Made by a program: the position numbers and the translations under genes. From Adiantum capillus-veneris (taxonomy: Eukaryota; Streptophyta; Polypodiopsida; Polypodiales; Pteridaceae), in the NCBI GenBank assembly GCA_014529385.2, contig CM043955.1, positions 141,514,640 through 141,578,639 on the forward strand: a stretch of 64,000 nucleotides of DNA, given 5' to 3'. Positions 10,400-21,051 of the stretch are shown one piece after another (the first letter of the stretch is position 1; each line of letters starts with the position of its first letter). The notes under the pieces were generated by a model. The model was not told the DNA's origin. It was given only the letters and a program-made list of their open reading frames with translations, and made no database searches.

Positions 10400-10443
10400 A
10401 ACCACGTTGTTGTCTTAAGTGCCTACAAACCACGTTGTTGTCT
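10400..10443. repeat. SINE target-site duplication, left copy
   Basis: CCACGTTGTTGTCT directly precedes the T11 tract at 10430-10443, and a longer version (10400-10429) lies just before it. The same sequence follows the SINE at 10823-10852. Confidence 0.75.
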
Positions 10444-10822
10444 TTTTTTTTTTAGACACACCAGAGGGCCCACAGGGGGAGGTGCTTATCCCTTCCAAAT
10501 ATTAGCCATGTTACATGGTCGGGCAAGGGCCGCGTACCATCAGGCAAGAGCCACGCGTAGGCATCACCATGGCCACCTAATTGATGCACCACATGCTGGG
10601 AACGACGGAGAGAACTCGTAGCAACCAGCTAGGAACCTCCTCCTCGGGTGACCCACCCCAGGAGGAGGATGCACTCGAGTGTCCAAGGGCAAGAGCCCTA
10701 GCAACGTGAACACTAGGTGAGCACAAGGTGTCCCTCTAGAGTGTGACCCAATAGGAGATTTGAACCCACAACCCGTAAGTTGAGAGGCCAAAGCCTTACC
10801 GTTAGACCAACTCTTTGGGGAC
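10444..10822 (-). mobile_element. tRNA-derived SINE, full-length
   Basis: Read on the minus strand, the element starts CCCCAAAGAGTTGGTCTAAC. It has an RNA polymerase III box A-like GTTGGTCTAACGGTA (10797-10811) and a box B GGTTCAAATC (10757-10766) at tRNA-like spacing, then an unrelated body of about 300 bp and an A11 tail (T run on the plus strand at 10443-10453). CCACGTTGTTGTCT flanks it on both sides. SINEs are transcribed by polymerase III and copied by LINE machinery, so no protein is expected. The tRNA of origin is not clear from sequence alone. Confidence 0.85.
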
Positions 10823-10852
10823 AACCACGTTGTTGTCTTAAGTGCCTACAAA
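10823..10852. repeat. SINE target-site duplication, right copy
   Basis: AACCACGTTGTTGTCTTAAG and the following bases match 10400-10429, upstream of the SINE tail. The longer match means the pre-insertion site may already have been partly duplicated. Confidence 0.75.
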
Positions 10853-11402
10853 ATAAAAAGAGAGAGGTCTTAATTTTTTGGTGCCTTAGAGGATTTCCCT
10901 AGCTACAAAACTTGAGTGTGAATGCGTGCATGCAAATACACACCAATAGGGGATTCGTGTGTGACACTCAAAAAAAGGTGGAATGTGGGCAAAAAAATGT
11001 GCTTAGCAAAAATTTTGTATTAAATTTGAACAGCAAAAGAAGTCTTGTCATATTGCAAAGACAACATTGCTTCACTTTAGTGCCTTTAGCTTTCAAGAGC
11101 CAAATCTTCAAAGGGTACTAGCACAAAGGTACCCTAGGCTTGTAACATTATTTATGGACTATTTCAAAAGGTAAGGGGCTTCAAGGTCCACAAAGCTACC
11201 TAAACCAAAAAATATGAACACAAAGCCAGAAGAGTACAAAAGTTTGGACAATCACCTAATAAACAAATCCATATGAAAAACCTAGTTTAAATTACACATC
11301 AACTACCTAGGGGAAAACCCATGGGTAACATAAAAGTTTCAAAAAAGGTATGCACTTAGTTGGAGCCCAGATTGTAATTTTTAGGGGATCTAGTAATAGT
11401 AG
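10853..11402. other. No gene supported
   Basis: AT-rich DNA without a recognisable frame, RNA gene or repeat that I can name. Confidence 0.45.
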
Positions 11403-12030
11403 TGTTGGAGTGTGTGCCATACTTCGCACCGGCAATCAATCTATATATGAAAACCCCTGCTATCTTAGATAAGCTTAAACTAAATAACACCTAAATCTAC
11501 ATTGACATCATTGCTTGTGTCACATGAAGATACTCTCTCTACTTCATTAAAAAAAGCCTTATCTACACACTTTGTACTCCATCGTTTTGAGCCTTGTTTG
11601 CAAGCATTTCTTTTCATTAGTTTACCATTAATCAAATCCATGTTTTTTTACTTCTATTAACATTAATATCTCTCCCTTATCTCTTGTGATTGACTCACTA
11701 ACTAAATTATGACTGAGAGCTTAGAACTTCCACCATAGTTAGGCTCCTTTCAAATGGTATTAGAGTTTGACATAGGCTAGCATCTCCTAATCTTAATCAG
11801 GTCGTGGGCATCACCTAATCTCCCTCTATGCTAGATCTAATGTGTATACTCAATTACACACTAGAATACACCTATAATTAGCTCTTAACTCCTTGATTTT
11901 GAGCATGTCCATGGGCCACTACTCATATCAAGGATCTTGAGTGCTAATTACGTGTTTTCTTAGTCATTAATTAGCATTTTCTTGAATTTTAGGAGCGTTT
12001 TTTCTAATATTATTTCTTCATTAAAACCTT
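11403..12030 (+). repeat. LTR-like repeat of a non-autonomous family (X), plus copy, left
   Basis: Begins TGTTGGAGTGTGTGCCATAC and is repeated directly at 12650-13335 with blocks in the same order (ACATTGACATCATTG, CTTTGTACTCCATC, CACTAACTA, CTATGCTAGATCTAATGTGT, CATATCAAGGA). The same family occurs reversed at 17280-19140. The right boundary is approximate. Confidence 0.65.
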
Positions 12031-12649
12031 TATTTTCTTTTGCATAAGTTCAATATCGCATAGTCTTTAAAAAGAGCTTTGATATGAGCCTTTAATCAAC
12101 TAATTTGGCCAGATTATGATCACCTAATCTCTTACCAATTTTGGGTGTGTGTAGCTTACTAAAGCCTGTCAATTCAAATATCTTGCCTATTTTGAAGAAA
12201 CACGTAGAGAGTTACGTGGTCTACACGTGACTCTGTAGGGGAGGTGATTTGTTTGGTCTACACCCTATTGTAAACTCAGAGGGTCATTATATAGAGATCT
12301 TGTATAGCACATGCATTCAAGAGGTATTTATAAAACCCCTAATTCTACACTTTTTGAGGCATACAAAGATCCCTTATGTACCACTTTTATTAGTAAAAAG
12401 ACCCATTTTGTACCAAATTTTCACTTTTTCAATTCAAAACACCCTTCTATGTGTATATTCTTCATAAATTCATAAGAGAAATTAACCCCTTCTATTGAAC
12501 TCACGTGCTACTCTACATGGTTTTGAGTGAACCCCTCGAGATTGTAAAGGTCTCCAGGGAAAGGCATTTGATCCTACACCCTACTCAACTCTATAGGGGA
12601 GGACATTCAACTTTTTTGTATGGTGCTACAATGACACACAAGGGGAGGA
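12031..12649 (+). mobile_element. Internal segment of family X, ending in a polypurine tract
   Basis: Non-coding internal DNA between the two LTR-like copies. It ends CACACAAGGGGAGGAT immediately before the TGTTGGGG start of the next copy, the layout expected of a polypurine tract and 3' LTR. Short frames here have no recognisable homology. Confidence 0.55.
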
Positions 12650-13335
12650 TTGTTGGGGCAAGGGCCATACTCCGCACCACCAATAGTCTACCTATGGAAA
12701 CCCCCTCTATCCTAAATGATCTTATGCTAGATAACACCTAGATCTACATTGACATCATTGATTGAGTCACATAAAGATGCTTTCTCTACTTCTATAAAAG
12801 AAGCCTTATTTACAGACTTTGTACTCCATCATATTTATCCTTGTTTGTAAGCATGTTTTTTCGTTAGTTTATCATTAATCAAATATCATCGCTAATCTCT
12901 CTCCCTAATCTCTTGTGATTAACTCACTAACTAGATCATGAATGAGAACTTAGCACTTCCACCATAGCTAGACTCCTTTCAAGTTGTCTCAAAGTGTGAC
13001 ATAGACTAGCATCTCCTAATCCTAATTAGGCCCTAGGCATCACCTAACCTCCCTCTATGCTAGATCTAATGTGTATACTCAACTATACACTAGAATACAC
13101 CTCCAACTAGCTCTTAACTGCTTGATTTTGAGAATTTCCATGGTCCAATACTCATATCAAGGAGCTTGAGTACTATTTAAGAGAAATTCATGTTTTCTTA
13201 GCCATTAATTAGCATAGTTTGAGAATTTCCATGGTCCAATACTCATATCAAGGAGCTTGAGCGCTATTTAAGAGCGATTTGTGTTTTCTTAGCCATTAAT
13301 TTGCTTAGTTTGCTTGCATTTTAGGAGCGTTTTCT
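12650..13335 (+). repeat. LTR-like repeat of family X, plus copy, right
   Basis: Starts TGTTGGGGCAAGGGCCATAC. It contains a 91-bp internal tandem duplication (13130-13220 and 13221-13311, starting GAGAATTTCCATGGTCC) that the left copy lacks. Confidence 0.65.
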
Positions 13336-13915
13336 AATATTCTTTGCGAGAGGATTCTTGCTCACAAAAGGTTACGAGTGTGCTCACCAATCCTTTGTCC
13401 TCCAACCGGTTGAATGGATCTGCAACGCACGCAGCCCATGCTTCTGACCGGTGCTCAAATCTTTTTTCAACCTGTCTAAGAGGTAGTTTCTATGGAGTGC
13501 GAGCCACTCCGTAACCTAAGGCTAATCAAGCTCTAAAACTATCCTAGAATCATTTTTCTATAGTAACATGGCAGCACACAACCCATGAATGTGGCATTTG
13601 GTGTTCCAATTGCTCTTCAAAGCCTTCACTACATGTTGTGAAAATCTCTTTGCAATGTATATAATGTCTATCATGAAATTTTCACCTAGCTACTACACAC
13701 ATAGGGCTATTAGCTCGATCCAAGGAGCTCAACAACAAGAAGGAATACATGAAGAAGAAGATTCAAGCTACAACAAACACAAAAATTATGAAAATAAACA
13801 AATTTGCAGTAAATTTGGACATTTTGTTTTGTATGCTATGCCGCCATCGTTCTCCATTTTGATCACTTTGATGACAAACTTGGAAGGGAGGAGAGTCATG
13901 AACCAAACAATAGAA
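13336..13915 (+). mobile_element. Second internal segment of family X (plus)
   Basis: Corresponds in reverse to about 17960-18540 (shared GAGCCACT..GTA, TAAGGCTAATCAAGCTCTAA, CAACAAACACA, GGGAGGA.AGTCATGAACCAA). In the reversed copy the family continues directly into ACAAAGACACTCAAAGAC, whereas here that continuation appears only at about 15450, so roughly 1.5 kb intervenes. Confidence 0.6.
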
Positions 13916-14835
13916 AGCCAAAGTGTAATGGAAATGGCCTATTAACTTTGAGAGTAGAGGAAATTAGAGAAATAAATTTTGTGAAATTACTTTGTGAGCA
14001 TAGAGGGTGAACTTAATTGATGGTAGCAACATAAACATAGCATTTAGTTAACTTGGCATGAACAATGCTTTTGCCAAAGAGAGAGAGTTTAGAGAACATG
14101 AAAACAATTGAGGACTGGATTTATGTGGAGCTGGTTTCCCCTCCAATAGGCATTTGTATTATAGGTTCTCCCATTAAGAGAGACTTGGTACAATACTATT
14201 TTTGTGTTCCTTGTGACCAAGGTGATGCAATGAAGATGGAAAGATCCATGCATAACATGCATAACATAAACTTTGTAGAAAGCATTAACTGTCCCAAGCC
14301 TCAATCCCAAGGCCTCAAACACCTTCGAAGGTGGAGAGAGATAGCGGAAAATGAGGGTAGGGAAGAGGAAGAAGAAACATTTCATAGGAGAAATAATTAG
14401 TTCCTCACTTACCATCACTCTTCTTACTAGCATACATAATAGCATAGTAATGAATATGGAAAATATGACAAGCTTAAGCATTGAAGCATGGCTCTTGGTT
14501 GAATTTGCATTCCATAGCCAAGAGTGTTGGTGTAGGCTCTCAACTTCTCTACTAGCTTGGAGAAGGAGATGGAGCTCTTGCACTTTGCAGTTTGCACAAT
14601 GAGAGTGTGTGTGAGTGTGTCTAGGAGAGTATACCCCTCAAGCATGCCCCCTACTTGCTTTGGTCGACCCCCTCTTCTAGCACAAGCTTGAAGCTCATTG
14701 GACCTCTGCAAGCCTTTGGCCAATCACATGCAGAGGATTAATTAAATCTACTTAATCTCCTTGAGGGTAACCTAGCTAGGGGCTTGACATGTGTCCTACT
14801 TGCCTCTTGAGCAAGGGGTGCCCTTTGGGAGAGAG

Positions 14836-14836
<1 letters not shown>

Positions 14837-14901
<65 letters not shown>
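14837..14901. repeat. 65-bp C homopolymer
   Basis: Sixty-five consecutive C preceded by GGGAGAGAGA. Poly-Pro and poly-Gly frames across it are artefacts. Confidence 0.9.
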
Positions 14902-14934
14902 AGTTGCATGGCTTGTCCCCTCGTTGTAGGGATA

Positions 14935-15300
14935 TGCATTGACTTTTGTGACACCTCAAGCCCCTCAACCTTGGGCCTAGTTCTCACCACAAGCTTGGCC
15001 TTTAAGCCCCTCAAGCTTGGTCTGGGTTCCCACCTCAAGTACAACCCTAGAATATCAAGCATGACAAGCACCTCAAAGCATCTCAATCATCAAGCACTTC
15101 AAGAATCTCAAGCATCTCAGTCATCAAGCACAACAAGCACCTCAAGCTTGGGCCCGGGTTCGCACCTCAAGCATAGCCCTAGCTTACCTAAGGTCAAAGG
15201 ACTTTTAACACTAAGCTTTGGAGGTCTTCAATGAAACTAACCCTAAGGTTTTTTAAGATTCATTGGTTAGCCTTGCTCTTTGACAGACCATCTCTCATTT
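14935..15300 (+). repeat. Dispersed repeat with CATCAAGCACCTCAAG motif, copy 1
   Basis: Contains CACCTCAAGCCCCTCAA, GGGTTC.CACCTCAAG, repeated CATCAAGCACCTCAAG units, CTAGCTTACCTAAGG, GGAGGTCTTCAATGAA and CATTGGTTAGCC. A second copy with the same order of blocks lies at 61345-61700 in the same orientation. Confidence 0.8.
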
Positions 15301-15445
15301 TGACCTCTTTACCATTGGCCCTGTGTTGAGATAGATATGTAAGCACATGTCTATATTCTAACTCTTGTTCCCGTTTATTCTCCCACATTAAATGATCAGT
15401 TTAATATGAGAGAATCATTTGGGTTGGTTATATATTATATTTTAT

Positions 15446-15600
15446 GACACAAAGACAAAGATTGACTACAACAATTTTGACAACACAAATACATTAAAGC
15501 ATCCAAGATCGGAAGCACTCACATCAGAGGCACTCATTTGCAAGCACCCATTTTATTTTGGAACCTACCACCTACTCGGAGAAACAAAGCACGAACAACA
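15446..15600 (+). mobile_element. Continuation of family X (plus copy) after the interruption
   Basis: AAAGACAAAGATTGACTACA, GACAACACAAATAC, AAGCATCCAAGATCGGAAG and AACCTACCACCTA match the reversed copy at about 17805-17950. Confidence 0.6.
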
Positions 15601-15689
15601 CGTGCTATATAGCACAAACCATAGAAAACTATAAGAGACCTATTATGCAAAAAATAGCACTGACATAAATTTTGCACAAAATGACAAAA

Positions 15690-16335
15690 TAGCATGCGCA
15701 TGTCGCGTGTAGTGAAAATGGAGGCCGAAATGAGCCCGAATCAAAAATCTCAGCAGACTGAGTCCTTTGAGATTTCCCAAAATATTGTTCGACCTGCAAA
15801 CGCTCGCCAAAGCTCACTAAAATCAGAGAAATTGAGGAGACATGTGTTGGAGCTGCTGATGGGACTAAGCCTGGGGAGATGCAACCTGCTATGATACAAA
15901 TTGTTTGAATTAGGGTTGCAGGAAAACACACACAGGTTGGAGAAGATGAAGGAAGCTCAAGGCACACAACAGAGAGTGTATTACTTAGTGTGCTATGGAA
16001 AGATAAGTTAGCCCTAGAGTGATGGGTATATATACAATGCACGGGGGAAAAAACCTCCTAGTGAGGGAAAAAATGCCACAGTGGTCCTAAGTGTGTTCAA
16101 CACATCACTACCACATGTATACGGTAACAAAACATTTTGGTAGACATCACCTAAAAAGTGTAAGAGCTGCATGATGTTGCGGAATGGTGGAGATGCACTT
16201 GTCTGAGGATCAAGGGGGTAAATCACACCATCCGTCCAAAGGTCAATGGATTTCCTCCCTTGAAATCGTAGCATGTCCATCAAAATAGACCCACTGTCTC
16301 GATTTCTTCCCAAAGTTGCATACTCCGTCTCCAGA
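15690..16335 (-). mobile_element. LTR plus primer-binding site of a copia-like element (minus)
   Basis: On the minus strand TTGTATCATAGCAGGTT (around 15877-15893) resembles the TGGTATCAGAGCAGGTT form of the initiator-Met primer site. It is preceded by a CA-ending sequence (..AATTCAAACA) and, further upstream on the minus strand, by a TATATATAC TATA-like box (16026-16035). I infer an LTR end and leader; the LTR start and any partner LTR were not found. Confidence 0.45.
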
Positions 16336-16389
16336 TCAACATGTAATCTGCACTTTGAAGGCCTGTTGGTGATGTCTCACATAGCCATC

Positions 16390-16745
16390 GTAGCTGGAAA
16401 TGGAGATGGTGATGGAGATGAAGATGGAAATGGAGATGGAGATGGAGATGGAGATGGAGATGGAGATGGAGATGGAGATGGAGGTGTAGGTGCAAGTGCA
16501 AGTGCAGTTGGAGATGGAGATGGAAATGGAGATGGAGCTGGAGCTGGAGCTGGAGCTGGAAATGGAGATGGGATGGAGATGGTGATGGAGATGAAGATGG
16601 AAATGGAGATGGAGATGGAGATGGAGGTGTAGGTGCAAGTGCAAGTGCAGTTGGAGATGGAGATGGAGATGGAGCTGGAGCTGGAGCTGGAGCTAGAGTT
16701 GGAGGTGGAGGTGGAGACGCCAGTGGAGATGGAGATGGAACTTGC
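16390..16745 (+). repeat. (GGAGAT)n / (GGAGCT)n minisatellite with higher-order unit
   Basis: Six-base units GGAGAT, with GGAAAT, GGAGCT and GGTGAT variants, plus an embedded GGTGTAGGTGCAAGTGCAAG block that occurs twice (16484 and 16623 areas), showing duplication of a roughly 140-bp block. Gly-Asp, Glu-Met and Ser-Ile frames across it come from the repeat. Confidence 0.9.
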
Positions 16746-17279
16746 AAGGATGTGCAAGTCTACACCAATGCATAGTATAGAGAGAGAAAGAGATATGGTG
16801 AGCTACTGCAGAGAGAGTAAGGGAGGTAGAGGAGCTTCAGATCTACAGGCTACGGCTTCTAAAGAAGGAAAAAGAAACCTAAACCCAAGCATAACTCTCC
16901 AACTTGTTTTTTAGAGAGAATGTAAAGAGAGAAAGAAATTTGAAAAACATTCAAAAGGGGAGAGGAAAAGTGACAAAAAAATTCAAATTCAAAAGTGGGG
17001 GAGTGGAATGTGGGGTTGCACTAACACCCAAAAGTACATGAAGGGATGTGGGGTATAGTAGGCCCAAAAAGCTTAGAGGATTTGGTGCCTAAATATGATT
17101 GAGACCTATTTTCTTTTTAGATGAAATGCAAATATGTATTTTCAGGCCTAAGCCATTAACTTGGTCAAACCTTCAATAGCATTTTAAGCACTTCACTAAG
17201 CTTCCAATTTAAAGGGCCCAAGAAGACCCCAAACAAGTCCTAACGCCAAGATATGGGTAAGGAAAATCCATATCCCTAA
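16746..17279. other. No gene supported
   Basis: Purine-rich then mixed DNA, between the minisatellite and the reversed family X copy. Nothing recognised. Confidence 0.45.
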
Positions 17280-19140
17280 TTGAAAGGAGTCAGTCTCTAG
17301 TGAAAGTTCTAGGCTCCCATTCATGATGTAGTTAGTGAGTTAATCACAAGCGATTAAGAAGAGATATTACCAATAATATAATTAGAAAAACATGGATTTG
17401 ATAAATGATAAATTAATTACAAAGCATGCTTACAAAAAAGGCTTAAAATGATGGGGTATGAAGTGTGTAGATAAAGAGCTTCTTTTAAAGGAGTAGAGAG
17501 AGCATCTTCATGTGACTCAAGCAATGATTTCAATGTTGATCTAGGGGTTATATAGTGTAGGCTAATCTAAAATATAGGGTGTTTTCATAGGTAGATTAAT
17601 AAGTGGTCTAGAGCATGGCACACACCCCAAAAACCCTCCCCTTTTGTGTCATTGTAGGCACCATACAAGAAAGTCAAATGTCTTGACCTATAGAGTTTTC
17701 CAGTAGGGTGTAGGATCAAAATGTCTTTCCCTAGAGAACTTTACAATAGGGTCGTATAGGCCAAACAAATCAGCTCCCCTAGAGAGTAATAGTCTACTAG
17801 GTGGTAGGTTACAAAAGCAAAGTGGGTGCGGTTCTAATTGCAATGAGTGCCACCAATGTGAGTGCCTCCAATCTTGAAGTTCCAAATGCTTTAAAGTATC
17901 TGTGTTGTCAAAGTTGTTGTAGTTGATCTTTGTCTTTGAGTGTCTTTGTATTGTTTGGTTCATGACTATCCTCCCTTCCAAGTATGTGATCAAAGTGGAC
18001 GACGATGGCGGCATGGCATACAAAACAAAATACCCAAATCTAATGTAAATTCTTTATTTTCATAATCTCTGTGTTTGTTGTAGCTTGAATCTTCTTCTTC
18101 ATGTACTCCTTGTTGATGATGTCCTTGGATTAAGCTAATAGCCCCATGTGCATAGTAGATAGGTGCTAATTTCATAATAGACAAACTACATATATTACAA
18201 AGATAGAGCAAAGATATGTGCACAATGTGTACTGATGGCTTTGAAGGGAAACTGGAACGCTAAATTCCACATTTGTGGGTTGATCAATGCCATGATACCA
18301 AAGGAAAATGCCTCTAGGATAACTTTAGAGCTTGATTAGCGTTAGGCTACAAAGTGGCTCACACTCTACAGAAACTACCTCTTAGACATGCCAGAAAAAT
18401 GTATGAGCAACGGTCGAAAGCATGGGGTGCACGTACTACGGATCCATTTGATTGGCTGGAGAAAAAAGGACTGGTGAGTGCACACTTAATGGATTGTGAG
18501 CATTGAATCCTCCCGCAAATGTCTCCAAAAGATGCATTGCACGATTTTGAAGTCAAGGCTTGAGAGTCGGACCCCATATATTAGAGTGCTAACCACTTGA
18601 CCACACAAACCTCCTCACGTTTCTCCAAAAATAGACAAGATAAATTTGAATTGACATGCTTTAGGAGACTACACACACACCCAAGATTGACAAGAGATTA
18701 GGTCATCATAATCAAGGCCAAATTAGTTAATCAAAGGTTCACATCAAAGCTCCTTGTGAAGTCTATGTGCTATTGAATTTATGCAAAAGAATATGGGGGT
18801 TTTGATGAAGACATAATATTATAAAAAAAAACTCCTAAAATGCAAGCAAATTAAGGTAATTAATGACTAAGAGAACATGAATCATTCTTATCCTTGATAT
18901 GAGTAGTGGCCCATGGACATGCTCAAAATCAAAGATTAAATAGATAATTAGAGGTTTATTCTAGTTTGTAGTTTAATTAGCACTTGAGTCCCTTGGTATG
19001 AGTAGTGGCATGTGGACATGCTCAAAATCAAGGAATTAATAGCTAACTAGATATGTATTCTAGTTTGTAGTTTAGTATACACATTAGATATAGCATAGAG
19101 TGAGATTAGGTGATGCCTAGGACCTATTTAGGATTAGTCA
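17280..19140 (-). mobile_element. Family X non-autonomous LTR-type element, reversed copy
   Basis: On the minus strand it runs from an LTR-like block (19140 to about 18660), through internal DNA, to a purine-rich ACAAAAGGGGAGGGTTTTT tract (about 17632-17650) and an LTR-like start TGTGTGCCATGCTC (below about 17632). Internal and LTR blocks match the plus copies at 11.4-13.9 and 15.45-15.6 kb. No gag or pol frame is present, so it would depend on another element's enzymes, like TRIM or LARD elements. The LTR boundaries are approximate. Confidence 0.6.
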
Positions 19141-19141
19141 A

Positions 19142-19684
19142 TTCTTATCTTGCTTATCCAATGATGTGGTGATTGAGCAGGTGATTGAAAAACAGGTAGA
19201 GATAGATTGTGAGACTAAAGAATCATTTCTAGAGCTCTTGATTAGGAAATTTAGTCTAGTATATATTAAAGATTTAGTAGCCCATGCTCTTGTGGCTAAA
19301 AAGTTGGATATAGGATCACTTTTTGAGCTAGCTATAGAGATTCTAGATGAAGTTTTGCAGGGAGAACGTGTATTCTTGGCTATGCAAGAAATGGAGGCAA
19401 AAGACAAGGTAGTGTGGATATGTAAGGGTCGGGACCCTGTACAGACTAACTGCTTGGAAAATATTGTTTGGGCATATGGAAGATCCAATTGTGATTGGAC
19501 TCATGTGTTATGTTTCTCATGGCAACATCGCTACAAGACTAGGATCACCTATCATCACTTAGCCTTAGACAAAACGATCGATGATCTGGGGCTTTGTTGG
19601 ATCGGGGATGTTGCATATGTCTTCTTTTTTGTTAGGCTCATTTACATGGTTAATGTGTCAAGGTTGAACGACTTAAACGGCTAA
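19142..19684 (+). CDS. Unrecognised open frame, about 180 codons
   Basis: An uninterrupted frame begins in family X end sequence and reads through VIEQVIEKQVEI, ESFLELLIRKF, a predicted helical stretch LVAHALVAKKLDIGSLFELA, WICKGRDPVQTN and a hydrophobic C-terminus, stopping at 19684. The first possible start codons in it are GTG-type, and no ATG with good context precedes it. I do not recognise the protein. It may be an exon of an element or gene, or chance. Confidence 0.25.
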   Translation, partial: FLSCLSNDVVIEQVIEKQVEIDCETKESFLELLIRKFSLVYIKDLVAHALVAKKLDIGSLFELAIEILDEVLQGERVFLAMQEMEAKDKVVWICKGRDPVQTNCLENIVWAYGRSNCDWTHVLCFSWQHRYKTRITYHHLALDKTIDDLGLCWIGDVAYVFFFVRLIYMVNVSRLNDLNG

Positions 19685-20530
19685 TGGGTCGAGGATCTTG
19701 TTGGGCATCAAAGAGGTGTGGCACGTAAACTGGTATGGTTGGTGTTGATACCCTAGCACCTACTGGTATTTGCAAGCCTTTTAGAGTTTGTGTTCATGGA
19801 GGGAGGCGAAGCAGCCTCAGCCTATGTCTGGCTCTGGTAGATTGGAGGTGTTCTAGCTCACTCTCTGAAAAGTGAAATTCTCTATTTCCATAGTAGAGCA
19901 AAAGTGGATGGGTGGACAAGTCGATCCCTACACAAGGTCCGATGCTCTGCTAATCGATTTATATTTTTAATGATATGGTATACCTAGATTTTTTAATTGC
20001 ATGAATATATGATTGCCTATTTCATTCAGATGGTGCATTCAAGGATTCTCTTTTGTGATTCTGTGTCTCTATGCACCCTATTTCACTCTCCACTATTATC
20101 TCTCCCTCTCTCTCTATTCCTGCAATGTGGTGTACACATATATTCATCCTCCACAATATTATGTTTCTTGAGTACACTTTTATTTATATCACCCATTCTG
20201 AAGTAGCACTACTCACTAGGTACCTCTGGATGCAATCTGGATCATGGCTTAAACTCCATGCTAGGTCGGGCCTTGAGAACTCTTCCCATATACAAACGCT
20301 TCTGCAACTCTAATTTATATTGAAATTGTGTTTTAAGAATTGTAAAAAAAGTTATAATTGTGTATTTTATGCATAGATCCTTCGGAAGGGCTATCGCTCA
20401 ACGTCGTAAATCCTAAAGGCATCTTGCAGTGATGGTGGTGAATGAAGTTTCCAAGAAAATTCATGGTGTGAGTATCTGGTGGCTCAAAACAAAGCCATTC
20501 TCCCACCATTATCCGCACAAAGAGAAGTAT
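19685..20530. other. No gene supported
   Basis: Mixed AT-rich DNA; nothing recognised apart from short pyrimidine runs near 20100. Confidence 0.45.

Positions 20531-20531
<1 letters not shown>

Positions 20532-20593
<62 letters not shown>
20532..20593. repeat. (CT)n microsatellite
   Basis: About 31 CT repeats, pure. Confidence 0.97.
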
Positions 20594-20596
<3 letters not shown>

Positions 20597-20670
20597 GAAG
20601 TTGTTAGTTACAATAATTACATCATCTCTTCTTGGGGCTATGTCTCAGCTGTCCCATGAACTGTAGACAT

Positions 20671-20783
<113 letters not shown>

Positions 20784-20787
20784 GTGC

Positions 20788-20873
20788 AGCCTTTTTTTGA
20801 CCTAGTAGAGAGCAGTTCACTCTTTTGATTACGTTTTTTGACCTAGTAAACAATCATTCACTCTTTTGATCAT
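20788..20873. repeat. ~43-bp tandem duplication upstream of LINE
   Basis: TTTTTTGACCTAGTA followed by TTCACTCTTTTGAT occurs twice in succession (about 20788-20830 and 20831-20873). It may be part of the LINE 5' untranslated region. Confidence 0.7.
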
Positions 20874-21051
20874 AACTTCTTCATCCAAACTCCGATTTGG
20901 GTGATCTATAGCCTCAATCTAAGATCATGACGCCCTCTATGCATCGATTTAAAGACATAAATTTTCAAAGTTATGGAAGGCATTTTTGTAGCAGTAACTT
21001 TGAAGTGAACAAGTTCAGGAAAGTTGACTCTCATCTCTTATTTTACATAAA

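Larger units (their letters stand above)
13916..15445. other. DNA interrupting family X (plus copy)
   Basis: Absent from the reversed family X copy, so it is probably inserted. It contains an open but unrecognised minus frame around 14089-14583, the C homopolymer at 14837-14901 and the CAAGCACCTCAAGC repeat at 14935-15300. I cannot define its termini or type. Confidence 0.45.

Noticed and set aside
13589-14602. Several open frames of 80-165 codons in and after family X
   Set aside because: No recognisable motif. The 13.6-13.9 kb frame aligns with the reversed family X copy only as DNA, and its frame is not kept there.
16273-16757. Gly-Asp-, Met-Glu-, Ser-Ile- and Leu-His-rich frames
   Set aside because: All come from the GGAGAT hexamer repeat; no start context or flanking domain.
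18530-18606. tRNA-like sequence on the minus strand (GTGTGGTCAAGTGGTTAGCACTC)
   Set aside because: Resembles a box A, and a weak box B-like GGTCCGACTC follows, but acceptor and anticodon stems do not form a cloverleaf. The stretch aligns with family X DNA at 12190-12240.
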